From Stutzerimonas stutzeri SDM-LAC (GTDB lineage Bacteria > Pseudomonadota > Gammaproteobacteria > Pseudomonadales > Pseudomonadaceae), in the NCBI RefSeq assembly GCF_000235745.1, contig NZ_AGSX01000084.1, forward strand, positions 1 through 40,002: a DNA stretch of 40,002 nt, read 5' to 3'. Below are positions 9,432-18,137 of the stretch, piece by piece. Each line of letters opens with the position of its first letter. The stretch's first letter is position 1. The translations under genes were made by a program, and so were the position numbers. The notes under the pieces are model-generated. The model had not been told where the DNA came from, did no database searches, and was given only the letters and a program-made list of their open reading frames with translations.

Positions 9432-10796
9432 CTATTTGATCAGCAACTTCCAAGGCTTGAGCGTCCAGACCACGCGCGCCTGTTCCACGCGTGCGTCGAG
9501 CAGCTCGTCATCCAGTGGCTGTCCTGCCAGTTCGTACAGCTTGGCCAGCTCGCCGTAGAGGCGGTCGACCTCCGGCAGCTCAAGCGTGGTGCGGGCCAGG
9601 TGCAGCCAGACCAGCAGCCGTTCCATGCGCGGCCGCTGTTCGGCGAGGTCTTCGGGCTGTTGCTGGTAGCGCAGCAATTGCAATGCCTCGGCTTCCTCGC
9701 CCAGCAGGCGTGGCAGCCAGTTGCCCAGCTCGGCAGCGCCCTGGCGGTTGCCCCGGTTGTTGCGATTGGCCGTCCAGCCGCGCCGCAGCAGCCAGAGTGA
9801 TGCATTCAGCGAGAACAGGCCCCAGCGTGGCTCGGCCAATTCAGCGGCAAACTGCTCAGGCGCTGCCTGGCGTACGCTTTCGTCGTCGCGTCCGACTTCG
9901 ACCTGCGGGCGCCAGTCCTGGATCAGTGCGTCGAGTTGCTCGCGCAGCTCACGGCTGGTGGCGCGCGGTGCGGCCTGACCGAGGCTGCCGAGCAGGGCGC
10001 GCAGCTCGACCAGTTGCTGCAGCCATTCGCCCAGCAGTTTCCAATGGCCATTGAAGCGGTACTGCTCGGCCAACCGTTGGCTATTGCCCAACAGTTGCCA
10101 GGCCAGCGCGGCAAAGGCGTCGTCCAGCGGCATGCTCGCTTCAAGCAACGGTGCTGGCACGCTCAGCGAATAGCTGTCGGCGTCATACAGGCGGTAGCCG
10201 CGCTCGGCTTTGCTGATGTCGCAGGGCATCAACGGCAGATCGGCGGCCAACTCGGCGGCCAGTTCCAGCAGGGCCTCGGGTTCGCCCTGGCGCAGTTCCA
10301 GCTCCAGCTCGCAGATTTCCTCGCTCTGCTTGCCGACTACGACCTTGCCCAGGTCCAGCGCCGCTTCGATAACCACCTTGGCCTTGCCGCGGCCCCAAGC
10401 GATTTCCGCCTTCTCGCGGACGAAGTCGGTGGTGAAGATCGGCTTCAGGGTCTTCTTGTCCAGATCGGCCAGGCTGGCGGGCCAGCAATCGTCGGCCAGT
10501 TTCTTCAGGTCCAGCTTGGCCTTGTCCAGGTACCAGTCCCACTCGTTGCGTTCGGACAACCCAGCCACGCTCTGGCCACGGCTTTTCAGGGTCTGGATAA
10601 ACTGATCACCATCGCGGCGCAGGCGCAGCGCGACTTTCGCCTGAGCCAGGTCGCGCTCGGGCGTGTCGAAATATTGATTGAACAGTTCATGCCGTTGCCA
10701 GCCGCCCTTGTTGCGCTTTTTCAACAGCGGATGGTCGCGTAGCGCTGCCAGGGTTTCGCGACTGGCGCGCAGTTTGATTTCGGTTTCTTTCTGCAT
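9432..10796 (-). CDS. CYTH and CHAD domain protein (inorganic triphosphatase-like)
   Basis: 454 residues. The N-terminal CYTH tunnel domain carries the ETEIKL signature at residues 4-9 and acidic/basic strands such as ICELELELRQG; CYTH enzymes hydrolyse inorganic or nucleoside triphosphates with a divalent metal. The second half (about 220-450) is a CHAD helical domain, a family reported to bind polyphosphate. Cytosolic. ATG start at 10796. It is divergent from the DUF47-Pit pair, which fits a local phosphate/polyphosphate theme. That functional link is inference from neighbourhood only. Confidence 0.92.
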   Translation of the reverse strand: MQKETEIKLRASRETLAALRDHPLLKKRNKGGWQRHELFNQYFDTPERDLAQAKVALRLRRDGDQFIQTLKSRGQSVAGLSERNEWDWYLDKAKLDLKKLADDCWPASLADLDKKTLKPIFTTDFVREKAEIAWGRGKAKVVIEAALDLGKVVVGKQSEEICELELELRQGEPEALLELAAELAADLPLMPCDISKAERGYRLYDADSYSLSVPAPLLEASMPLDDAFAALAWQLLGNSQRLAEQYRFNGHWKLLGEWLQQLVELRALLGSLGQAAPRATSRELREQLDALIQDWRPQVEVGRDDESVRQAAPEQFAAELAEPRWGLFSLNASLWLLRRGWTANRNNRGNRQGAAELGNWLPRLLGEEAEALQLLRYQQQPEDLAEQRPRMERLLVWLHLARTTLELPEVDRLYGELAKLYELAGQPLDDELLDARVEQARVVWTLKPWKLLIK

Positions 10797-10825
10797 GGTG
10801 CCGAGATGATGCCTATGTTTGGTGT

Positions 10826-10872
10826 GTGACCTATGTCACTTGGTAGCGGCCCTTTGAGGTCATCCGTATACT
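10826..10872 (+). promoter_or_regulatory. Divergent promoter region with GTGAC dyad and -10-like TATACT
   Basis: The 105-bp gap between the CYTH-CHAD and DUF47 genes holds the dyad GTGAC-CTAT-GTCAC (10826-10839). A TATACT box (10867-10872) lies about 30 bp before the DUF47 start. No well-spaced -35 is evident, and I could not find a convincing pair of PhoB boxes. Confidence 0.35.
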
Positions 10873-10901
10873 TGCCGCCTTCTAAAGCCGGGGTGTTCCC
10901 T

Positions 10902-11579
10902 ATGCCAATCAATCCTTTCGTCAGCCTGTTCGGACGTTCGCCTATCGGGCCGATGCAACAGCACATGGCCAAGTCTCATGAATGTGCCGCCAATCTGGTG
11001 CCGCTGTTTCAAGCGATCACGGCCGAAGACTGGGAACGCGTCGAACAGATCCAGAAAGAGATGGCCCGACTGGAAAACGAGGCCGACAAGCTCAAGAAGA
11101 GCGTCCGTCAGCACCTGCCTAAAAGCCTGTTTCTGCCGGTTCCGCGCTCGGATCTGCTGGAGCTGCTGAGTGTACAGGACAAAATTGCCAACCGTGCCAA
11201 GGACATCGCCGGGCTGATGCTGGGCCGTTGCATGGCCATTCCGCCGGCGCTGCAGCCGGAAATGATGGCCTTCGTGCAGCGCAGTGTCGACGCCAGCTGT
11301 CAGGCGCTCAAGGCGCTCAAGGAGCTGGATTCATTGCTGGAAACCGGTTTCGCCGGACGTGAAGCCACCTTGGTGGAAAAGATGGTCGAAGAGCTCGAAG
11401 AAATCGAGCGCGAAACCGACCGCATGCAGATCACGGTGCGCCGTGCCCTGTTCAAGCTGGAAAAGGAATTGCCTCCAGTCGACGTAATGTTCCTCTACAA
11501 GATCATCGAATGGATCGGTGACGTAGCTGACCGTGCCGAGCGAGTCGGCAACCGTCTGGAACAATTGTTGGCGCGCTGA
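10902..11579 (+). CDS. TIGR00153/DUF47 family PhoU-like phosphate transport accessory protein
   Basis: 225-residue, mostly helical protein related to PhoU (DUF47). It begins MPINPFVSLFGRSPIGPMQQ, typical for the family; the open frame extends 23 codons upstream, but ATG 10902 gives the family N-terminus. It contains repeated acidic helices (VEQIQKEMARLENEADKLKK and VEELEEIERETDRM) that in PhoU-like proteins contribute to metal clusters. The Pit transporter gene starts only 38 bp downstream, so the two are probably one operon. DUF47 proteins commonly sit beside Pit genes and are thought to modulate their activity. Confidence 0.92.
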   Translation: MPINPFVSLFGRSPIGPMQQHMAKSHECAANLVPLFQAITAEDWERVEQIQKEMARLENEADKLKKSVRQHLPKSLFLPVPRSDLLELLSVQDKIANRAKDIAGLMLGRCMAIPPALQPEMMAFVQRSVDASCQALKALKELDSLLETGFAGREATLVEKMVEELEEIERETDRMQITVRRALFKLEKELPPVDVMFLYKIIEWIGDVADRAERVGNRLEQLLAR

Positions 11580-11617
11580 GGCGCCAGCGTCTTTTCTGGT
11601 TCAACAGGTAATTCCTT

Positions 11618-12883
11618 ATGTCCTTTATCGCGGAATACGGCTTCGTACTGCTGGTGCTCGCCTGCGCTTTCGGTTTCTTCATGGCCTGGGGCGTAGGCGC
11701 CAATGACGTAGCCAATGCCATGGGTACCTCGGTGGGCTCCCGGGCGCTGACCATCAAGCAGGCCATCATCGTGGCCATGGTCTTCGAGTTCTGCGGCGCT
11801 TATCTAGCCGGTGGTGAAGTCACCGAGACCATCAAGAACGGCATCGTCGACGCGGAAGTCATATCCCCGGACCTGATGGTGCTGGGCATGATGTCGGCGC
11901 TGCTGGCAGCCGGCACCTGGCTGATGATCGCCACCATGAAAGGCTGGCCGGTTTCCACCACCCATTCGATCATCGGCGCGGTGATCGGCTTTGCTGCGGT
12001 GGGTGTGTCCACCGATGCGGTGCACTGGGACGCCATCGGCCCCATCGTCGCCAGCTGGGTGGTGACGCCGATGCTCTCCGGCATCGTTGCCTTTGGCCTG
12101 TTCATGAGCGTACAGAAGCTGATCATCAATACCGATGAACCCTTCCTCAACGCCAAGCGTTTCGTGCCGCTGTACATGTTTATGACCGGCTTCATGGTCG
12201 CGCTGATGACGGTCACCAAGGGCCTCAAGCACGTTGGCCTGACGCTGAGCGGCGGTCAGGGCATCCTCCTGGCGTTCGCCATCGGTGTATTGGTGGCGCT
12301 GATCGGTGTTGCGTTGCTGTCGCGGATCAAGGTCGACGAAGTTGCCGACCGGGGCTTTCACTATGCCAGCGTGGAAAAGGTCTTCGCTGTCCTGATGATC
12401 TTCACCGCCTGCGCCATGGCGTTCGCCCACGGCGCCAACGACGTCGCCAATGCGGTGGGCCCGCTGGCCGCCGTGGTTGGGGTCATTCAGTCGGGCGGCG
12501 CGGCCGAGATCGCCGCCAAGTCGGCGGTGCCGGGCTGGGTGTTGCTGTTGGGCGCTGTCGGTATCGTCATCGGCCTGGCCACCTACGGCTACAAGGTGAT
12601 CGCCACCATTGGCAAGGAAATCACCGAGCTGACCCCCAGTCGTGGTTTTGCAGCCGAGCTTGCGACCGCCACCACCGTTGTCGGTGCGTCCGCTATCGGC
12701 CTGCCCGTCTCCACCACCCATACGCTGGTCGGCGCGGTCCTCGGTATCGGCATTGCGCGTGGTATCGGTGCGCTCAACCTCGGCGTGGTCGGCTCGATCT
12801 TCATGTCCTGGCTGATCACCCTGCCGGCCGGTGCAATCCTTTCGATCATCTTCTTCACCATCCTCAGGGCGATCTTCGCCTGA
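11618..12883 (+). CDS. pit: Low-affinity inorganic phosphate transporter, Pit family
   Basis: 421-residue inner-membrane protein with about ten hydrophobic segments and the duplicated PHO4 signature: GANDVANAMG near residue 29 and GANDVANAVGP near 270. Each is paired with a later PVSTTH segment (GWPVSTTHSI and GLPVSTTHTL). These two inverted repeats form the substrate path of this family, which moves metal-phosphate with protons, or sodium in some members. It directly follows the DUF47 gene and is probably cotranscribed with it. An inverted repeat just after the stop may terminate the operon. Confidence 0.95.
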   Translation: MSFIAEYGFVLLVLACAFGFFMAWGVGANDVANAMGTSVGSRALTIKQAIIVAMVFEFCGAYLAGGEVTETIKNGIVDAEVISPDLMVLGMMSALLAAGTWLMIATMKGWPVSTTHSIIGAVIGFAAVGVSTDAVHWDAIGPIVASWVVTPMLSGIVAFGLFMSVQKLIINTDEPFLNAKRFVPLYMFMTGFMVALMTVTKGLKHVGLTLSGGQGILLAFAIGVLVALIGVALLSRIKVDEVADRGFHYASVEKVFAVLMIFTACAMAFAHGANDVANAVGPLAAVVGVIQSGGAAEIAAKSAVPGWVLLLGAVGIVIGLATYGYKVIATIGKEITELTPSRGFAAELATATTVVGASAIGLPVSTTHTLVGAVLGIGIARGIGALNLGVVGSIFMSWLITLPAGAILSIIFFTILRAIFA

Positions 12884-12893
12884 TCTGCCCGTC

Positions 12894-12927
12894 GCCGCAG
12901 TTTTTACCCCGACGGTAAAGCTGCGGC
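12894..12927 (+). terminator. Long hairpin after the Pit gene
   Basis: GCCGCAG (12894-12900) pairs with CTGCGGC (12921-12927), and inside it TTTACC (12903-12908) pairs with GGTAAA (12914-12919). It starts 10 bp after the pit stop. No run of T follows, so termination is plausible but not certain. Confidence 0.5.
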
Positions 12928-12984
12928 GGCGCGTTTCATGTTTCACTGGGTGCCTTCTCTTCCCCGTCTTTCAGGAGGCTGCCG

Positions 12985-14139
12985 GTGCCCATCCCCTCGC
13001 TTAAAGACCAGTTCGCCGCGCTTGTTGCCGCGCCTTCGGTGAGTTGCACCCAGGCTCATTGGGATCAGAGCAATCGCCCGGTCATCGACCTGCTTGCAGG
13101 TTGGCTGAGCGATCTCGGCTTTGCCTGCGAAGTACAGGAGATCACTCCCGGCAAGTTCAATCTGCTGGCCAGTCTTGGCAGCGGGCCCGGCGGCCTGGTG
13201 CTCGCCGGGCATAGCGATACCGTGCCCTTCGACGCCGAGCTGTGGACCGCCGAGCCGCTGCGTCTGCGCGAAGCCGATGACCGCTGGTACGGCCTCGGCG
13301 TCTGCGACATGAAAGGCTTCTTCGCGCTGGTCATCGAGGCGGTGCTGCCGTTGCTCGACAAGCCGTTCCGCCAACCGCTGCTGATTCTTGCCACCTGCGA
13401 TGAGGAAAGCTCCATGTCCGGTGCCCGTGCGCTGGCCGATGCCGGGCGGCCGCTGGGACGGGCGGCGGTGATCGGCGAGCCGACGGGCCTACGCCCGGTG
13501 CGTTTGCACAAAGGCATCATGATGGAAGGCATCGAAATCCACGGGCAGAGCGGGCACTCGTCCAATCCGGCTTATGGACACAGCGCCCTGGAGGCCATGC
13601 ATGAGGTGATGAGTGAGCTGATCGCGCTGCGCCGGGAATGGCAGCACCAGTACAACAACCCGTTGTTCGACGTGCCACAACCGACGCTGAACCTCGGCTG
13701 CATCCACGGCGGCGACAACCCCAACCGTATCTGCGGCGAATGCGCGCTGGAATATGATCTGCGGCCCCTGCCGGGGATGGAGCCTGATCAGCTACGCGAT
13801 GCAATTGCTGAGCGCCTGCGGCCGGTTGCGGACAAGCATCAGGTGAAGATCGATCTGGCGCCGCTGTTCCCCAGCGTGCCGGCCTTCGATCAGCCGGCCG
13901 ATACCGAGCTGATCAAACTGGCCGAACGCCTCACCGGCCATGTCGCCGAGGCGGTGGCCTTTGCCACCGAAGCGCCTTATCTTCAGCAGCTTGGCTGCCA
14001 GACGCTGGTGCTCGGCCCGGGTGATATCGCCTGCGCCCACCAGCCGGACGAGTACCTTGACCTGGACCGAATCGAACCCACCGTGAGGGTGTTGCGCACA
14101 ATGATCGAACACTATTGCCTGCAACCGGGCCGAGGATAG
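12985..14139 (+). CDS. argE: Acetylornithine deacetylase ArgE
   Basis: M20-family metallohydrolase, 384 residues, releasing acetate from N-acetylornithine in arginine synthesis. Metal-site motifs are visible: GHSDTVP (His76, Asp78), CDMKGF (Asp108), the catalytic CDEESS (Glu140, Glu141) and a late HQPDEYL His. The dimerisation lid lies between (from about HGQSGHSSNP onward). GTG start at 12985 with a perfect AGGAGG 6 bases upstream. The neighbouring argA supports arginine synthesis rather than succinyl-diaminopimelate hydrolysis (DapE), the main alternative in this superfamily. Confidence 0.93.
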   Translation: MPIPSLKDQFAALVAAPSVSCTQAHWDQSNRPVIDLLAGWLSDLGFACEVQEITPGKFNLLASLGSGPGGLVLAGHSDTVPFDAELWTAEPLRLREADDRWYGLGVCDMKGFFALVIEAVLPLLDKPFRQPLLILATCDEESSMSGARALADAGRPLGRAAVIGEPTGLRPVRLHKGIMMEGIEIHGQSGHSSNPAYGHSALEAMHEVMSELIALRREWQHQYNNPLFDVPQPTLNLGCIHGGDNPNRICGECALEYDLRPLPGMEPDQLRDAIAERLRPVADKHQVKIDLAPLFPSVPAFDQPADTELIKLAERLTGHVAEAVAFATEAPYLQQLGCQTLVLGPGDIACAHQPDEYLDLDRIEPTVRVLRTMIEHYCLQPGRG

Positions 14140-14242
14140 GAGCGGGCCTGGCGACCTGATCGCAGCGCCAACCTGCTCCCTGTACTTTCCATACTCGACC
14201 CGGCTACCGGACTGAATAAAGCTGTTATCTAAGGCTTGCGCA

Positions 14243-15544
14243 ATGCACAACTACGTCACCTGGCTTCGCGACTCATCGCCCTATATCAACGCGCACCGTG
14301 ACCGCACTTTCGTGGTCATGCTGCCCGGCGATGGTCTGGAAGATCCCAATTTCGCCAACATCGTCCACGACCTGGTGCTGCTGCACAGCCTCGGCGTGCG
14401 GCTGGTGCTGGCGTTTGGCTCGCGTCCGCAGATCGAGGCGCGACTGGCCGCACGGGGTATCGAACCGCGCTTTCACCGTGACCTGCGGATCACCGACGCG
14501 GCCACCCTGGAATGCGTGATCGATGCCGTCGGGCATATGCGCATCGCCCTTGAAGCCCGGCTGTCGATGGACATGGCAGCCTCGCCGATGCAAGGCGCTC
14601 GGCTGCGTGTGGCCAGTGGCAACTTCATCACCGCGCGACCCATCGGTGTTCACGACGGGGTCGACTATCAGCACACCGGCGAGGTGCGTCGTGTCGACCG
14701 CAAGGGCATCGGCCGGCTGCTGGACGAACGCACCATCGTGCTGCTTTCGCCGCTGGGATATTCCCCGACCGGTGAAATCTTCAACATTGCCTGTGAAGAC
14801 ATCGCCACCCGCGCCGCCATTGATCTGGAAGCCGACAAACTGGTGCTCTATGGCTCCGAGCGCGGCTTGCGCGATGAAAGCGGCAAACTGGTGCGCGAGC
14901 TGCGCCCACCGCAGATTCCGGCCTACCTCGAGCGTCTCGTCGGAACCTATCAGGCCGAACTATTGGATGCCGCCGCGCAAGCCTGCAAAGGCGGCGTGCG
15001 CCGCAGCCACGTGATCAGCTATGCCGAGGACGGCTCGCTGCTCAACGAGCTGTTCACCCGCGACGGCGGTGACGGCACCCTGGTGACGCAGGAGCAGTTC
15101 GAGCAGCTGCGCGAGGCAACCATCGAGGACGTCGGCGGGTTGATCGACCTGATTACGCCGCTGGAAGAGCAGGGCATTCTGGTGCGCCGATCGCGTGAAG
15201 TGCTGGAGCGCGAGGTCGAACAGTTCAGCATTGTCGAGCGCGACGGCCTGATCATTGCCTGCGCGGCACTCTATCCGATCGCCGATTCAGACTCCGGTGA
15301 GCTGGCCTGCCTGGCGGTCAATCCGGAGTACCGACACGGTGGCCGTGGTGACGAGCTGCTCGAACGCATCGAGGCACGGGCCAGGGCGTTAGGTCTGAAA
15401 ACTCTGTTCGTGCTCACCACCCGCACGGCGCACTGGTTCCGCGAGCGTGGCTTCGAGCCCAGCGGTGTCGAGCGGCTGCCGGCCGCACGGGCCTCGCTTT
15501 ATAACTTCCAGCGCAACTCGAAGATTTTCGAAAAAGCGCTCTGA
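14243..15544 (+). CDS. argA: N-acetylglutamate synthase ArgA (amino-acid kinase plus GNAT domains)
   Basis: 433 residues; transfers acetyl from acetyl-CoA to glutamate, the first step of arginine synthesis. Residues about 1-280 form an amino-acid-kinase fold that binds the feedback inhibitor arginine (MLPGDGLEDPNF, LVLAFGSRPQIEARL). Residues about 290-430 form a GNAT acetyltransferase domain with the CoA-binding run VNPEYRHGGRGDELL. Length and domain order are classical for the ArgA of Pseudomonas. It follows argE by 103 bp. A REP-like repeat begins 32 bp after the stop. Confidence 0.95.
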   Translation: MHNYVTWLRDSSPYINAHRDRTFVVMLPGDGLEDPNFANIVHDLVLLHSLGVRLVLAFGSRPQIEARLAARGIEPRFHRDLRITDAATLECVIDAVGHMRIALEARLSMDMAASPMQGARLRVASGNFITARPIGVHDGVDYQHTGEVRRVDRKGIGRLLDERTIVLLSPLGYSPTGEIFNIACEDIATRAAIDLEADKLVLYGSERGLRDESGKLVRELRPPQIPAYLERLVGTYQAELLDAAAQACKGGVRRSHVISYAEDGSLLNELFTRDGGDGTLVTQEQFEQLREATIEDVGGLIDLITPLEEQGILVRRSREVLEREVEQFSIVERDGLIIACAALYPIADSDSGELACLAVNPEYRHGGRGDELLERIEARARALGLKTLFVLTTRTAHWFRERGFEPSGVERLPAARASLYNFQRNSKIFEKAL

Positions 15545-15576
15545 GGCATACCTGTCAGCCAAGGACAGAAGTGCGA

Positions 15577-15647
15577 GTGGGAGCGGTCTTGACCGTGAAT
15601 GGCGGTGCGTCAGAGCCCGGGTTGTTCGCGGTCAAGACCGCTCCCAC
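15577..15647. repeat. REP-like 19-bp inverted repeat
   Basis: Left arm GTGGGAGCGGTCTTGACCG (15577-15595) is a perfect reverse complement of the right arm at 15629-15647, with a 33-bp loop. GTGGGAGCGG cores are typical of Pseudomonas dispersed palindromes. It sits between the converging argA and gshA genes and could form a strong hairpin in either transcript. Confidence 0.85.
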
Positions 15648-15702
15648 AAGACCGCTCCCACAAGACCGCTCCCACAAGACCGCTCCCACAAGACCGCTCC
15701 CA
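15633..15702. repeat. Five tandem 14-bp repeats derived from the REP arm
   Basis: Five exact copies of CAAGACCGCTCCCA run head to tail. The first lies inside the right arm of the adjacent inverted repeat, so the array looks like local expansion of one REP arm. The remainder of the 15545-15921 gap holds no gene. Confidence 0.93.
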
Positions 15703-15858
15703 CGAGCCGCTTCACGCAGCGCCGGCGCAGGGCGGGTGAAACCCACTGAGGCAATTCACTCCACCACCGGTCGGCGCCGCGCCACGTGCGGCGAAGATTG
15801 GGGCGATGTTTCCCGCAAGGGGATGGCTAAAGCACACCCCACTGTCCATGCTGAGTCG

Positions 15859-15921
15859 CAACCAGCAACCAGCAACCAGCAACCAGCAACCAGCAACCAG
15901 CAACCAGCAACCAGCAACCAG
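15859..15921. repeat. Nine tandem 7-bp repeats abutting the gshA stop codon
   Basis: Nine exact copies of CAACCAG fill 63 bp and end at the base next to the gshA stop (TAG, 15924-15922). On the gshA strand the unit reads CTGGTTG and contains no stop codon. Copy number is likely to vary by replication slippage. Confidence 0.95.
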
Positions 15922-17502
15922 CTACAGCTGGGTCAGGCTGCGCTGGTAGTCCTCGACGAAGCTGTCGAAGTCCTGGGTATCTGCCGCTTCCATCTCCGCC
16001 TGCTGCGCCAGCGAGCTGCGCGCCGCTTCATCGAACCAGCCCATGTCGGCGTCCGACAGCGCTCGGCTACGGAAGTCTTCGGCGTGCTGGCGGGTCTGAC
16101 GCAGCGCGAACTGGCTGAAGCTTTCGCTGTTGCGCTGCAGCGCCTCGAGTACGCGGGCCGAAGGTGTCAGGCTGCTGTCGGCCACCTTGGCCTGTTGCGC
16201 GGCGATGGCGCGAGCATGCTCGTCACCGCCACGGCTGCGGTCCAGTAGTTCGGCGACCTGGCCGATTTGCTCCACCAGTTCGCTCGCCCATTGCTGCAGG
16301 CTGACGGCTTCACCGCAGCGCCGCAGCTCAAGCCCGGGTTTGCGCCCTTCCTTGACGACTTTGAGGAAGTTGTCACTGCTGGTCCGGCATTCGCCCTCAA
16401 TCAGGCAAGGGCTCTGCTGCAATGTGCAGAACAGCAAAAAGGCATCGAGGAAGCGCGCTTCGCTGACGTCGATGCCCAGCGGCAGGAAGGGGTTGATGTC
16501 CAGGCAGCGCACCTCGATGTACTGAATGCCGCGCGAGCGCAGCGCATGCAGCGGGCGCTCGCCGGTGTCCGTCACGCGCTTGGGGCGGATGTTCGAGTAG
16601 TACTCGTTTTCGATCTGCAGCACGTTGGTATTGAGCTGCTGCCAGTTGCCCTCGGCGTCCTTGATGCCCAGCGCGGCGTACTCGGGGTAGGGCGTCGAGA
16701 CCGCCTTGTGCAGGCTGCTGGTGTAGCTCGGCAGGTCGTCATAACAGGGCGTCAGGCCGGCCTGGGCGTTGCTCTGGTAGCCCAGATCGCTCATGCGCAG
16801 ACTGGTGGCCCAGGGCAGATACAGCGTGTCGTCATCGAGCACCTCAAGCTGGTGCGAGCGGCCACGCATGAAGCTCGCGTCCAGCGCTGGCGAGGCGCCG
16901 AACAGGTACATCAGCAGCCAGCTGTAGCGGCGGAAGTTGCGGATCAGCGCAATGTAGCGAGAAGACTGGTACTCCTGCGCGGATCGCTGGTCGCCGTCGT
17001 CGGCCTGCAACGTCGCCCACAACGCCTCCGGCAGCGAGAAGTTGTAGTGAATGCCGGCGATGCACTGCATGGTCTTGCCATACCGAAGGGCCAGGCCCTG
17101 GCGGTACACATACTTGAGCCGGCCGATATTGGAGCTGCCGTATTCGGCAATCGGAATCCGTGGCTCTTCCGGCAGCTGGCCCGGCATTGACGGGCTCCAG
17201 AGGAATTCGTCGCCCAGCTTGCTGTAGGTGTAGCGATGAATGGCGTCCAGCTCGGTCAGCGTCTTTTGCGGATCGGTTTCGGTGCCGGTGATGAACTCGA
17301 GCAGCGCTTCGGAATAGTCGGTGGTGATCTTCGGATGCGTCAGCGCTGACCCCAGTGCGCGAGGATGCGGCGTCAGCGCCAGTTGTCCATCGTTGTCGAC
17401 GCGCAGGCATTCACGCTCGATCCCATGCAGGCATTGCGAGAGCAGCGACAGGTTGTGGTGCTCGGCCAGCAGCGCCAGGCGGTGGGAGAGAAGATCGCTC
17501 AA
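15922..17502 (-). CDS. gshA: Glutamate-cysteine ligase GshA
   Basis: 526-residue cytosolic enzyme of the gamma-proteobacterial type, joining glutamate and cysteine with ATP in the first step of glutathione synthesis. Family segments visible are [19 protein letters not shown] near the N-terminus (glutamate/metal-binding GxExE-like strand), [32 protein letters not shown] and the conserved [18 protein letters not shown]. Start is TTG at 17502, with AAGGA 8 bases upstream; no ATG precedes the conserved N-terminus. The gap 17503-17749 to the thioesterase gene shows no convincing gene. Confidence 0.95.
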   Translation of the reverse strand: MSDLLSHRLALLAEHHNLSLLSQCLHGIERECLRVDNDGQLALTPHPRALGSALTHPKITTDYSEALLEFITGTETDPQKTLTELDAIHRYTYSKLGDEFLWSPSMPGQLPEEPRIPIAEYGSSNIGRLKYVYRQGLALRYGKTMQCIAGIHYNFSLPEALWATLQADDGDQRSAQEYQSSRYIALIRNFRRYSWLLMYLFGASPALDASFMRGRSHQLEVLDDDTLYLPWATSLRMSDLGYQSNAQAGLTPCYDDLPSYTSSLHKAVSTPYPEYAALGIKDAEGNWQQLNTNVLQIENEYYSNIRPKRVTDTGERPLHALRSRGIQYIEVRCLDINPFLPLGIDVSEARFLDAFLLFCTLQQSPCLIEGECRTSSDNFLKVVKEGRKPGLELRRCGEAVSLQQWASELVEQIGQVAELLDRSRGGDEHARAIAAQQAKVADSSLTPSARVLEALQRNSESFSQFALRQTRQHAEDFRSRALSDADMGWFDEAARSSLAQQAEMEAADTQDFDSFVEDYQRSLTQL

Positions 17503-17749
17503 TTGGGAATTCCTTCACGCATCAGTCGGCACAATATGGGGGTGGATCGAACGCTCTACAAGAGGCCGTTAGCCTTGGACCGCGCACCGCTGCGGAGCGT
17601 TTCGGCGGGCCCGGCCTTTCGGATTGCCCTGGGCCGCGCACCGACGTCAGCAAGGCCCAGCCATTGCCTAGGTGCGACTTCACCACATCGGGCTCTGCAC
17701 CACCGCGAGGATCTGATCGCCAATCGCTCCTGGGCTGCGACCCGATGAC

Positions 17750-18136
17750 TCACATGACCGAAAAGGTCGCCTGCGCCTTGGCTATCAGCTTTTTACCCTG
17801 GTGGACGTCAGCCTCGATCACCTGCGTGCGCCGCCCGCCATGCACCACCCAGGCGCGGCAGGTCAGCTCGCCTTCGGTCACCGGGCGAATATAGTTGACC
17901 TTGCATTCCAGAGTGACGCTGTTGGGCTCGCCGCCGTTGAGGCTGTGGCTGGCCTGGCCCATGGCGGTATCGATCAGCGAGAACAGCGCGCCGCCGTGCA
18001 GCTTGCCATGCAGGTTGCGCAAACCATCGTGCATCACGAGGCGCAGCAGCGCCTCGCCGTCTGCGGCCTTGATGATTTCCAGGCCCAGCAGTCGCCCGAA
18101 GGCGCTGCTGCTGCCCACTGCTTCGACTTCGCGCAC
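17750..18136 (-). CDS. PaaI-type hotdog-fold thioesterase
   Basis: 128-residue hotdog-fold protein with the family motif LHGKLHGGALFSLIDTAMG, where HGG and the following acidic residue shape the acyl-CoA thioesterase active site, and a typical central strand SVTLECKVNYIRPV. The physiological acyl-CoA is unknown. GTG start at 18136 lies one base after the tex stop and uses an AGGA within the end of tex, so the two genes are almost certainly cotranscribed and perhaps translationally coupled. Confidence 0.9.
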   Translation of the reverse strand: MREVEAVGSSSAFGRLLGLEIIKAADGEALLRLVMHDGLRNLHGKLHGGALFSLIDTAMGQASHSLNGGEPNSVTLECKVNYIRPVTEGELTCRAWVVHGGRRTQVIEADVHQGKKLIAKAQATFSVM

Positions 18137-18137
18137 C

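Noticed and set aside
10830-10872. PhoB box upstream of the DUF47-Pit operon
   Set aside because: TGTCA-like strings occur but not as two direct repeats at 11-bp spacing.
15633-15921. CRISPR array
   Set aside because: The 14-bp and 7-bp repeats are directly adjacent with no spacers and no cas genes nearby.
17556-17753. 65-codon minus-strand frame whose start overlaps the thioesterase stop
   Set aside because: The ATGA overlap is suggestive, but the protein is Arg- and Ala-rich with no family features and no ribosome site of note.
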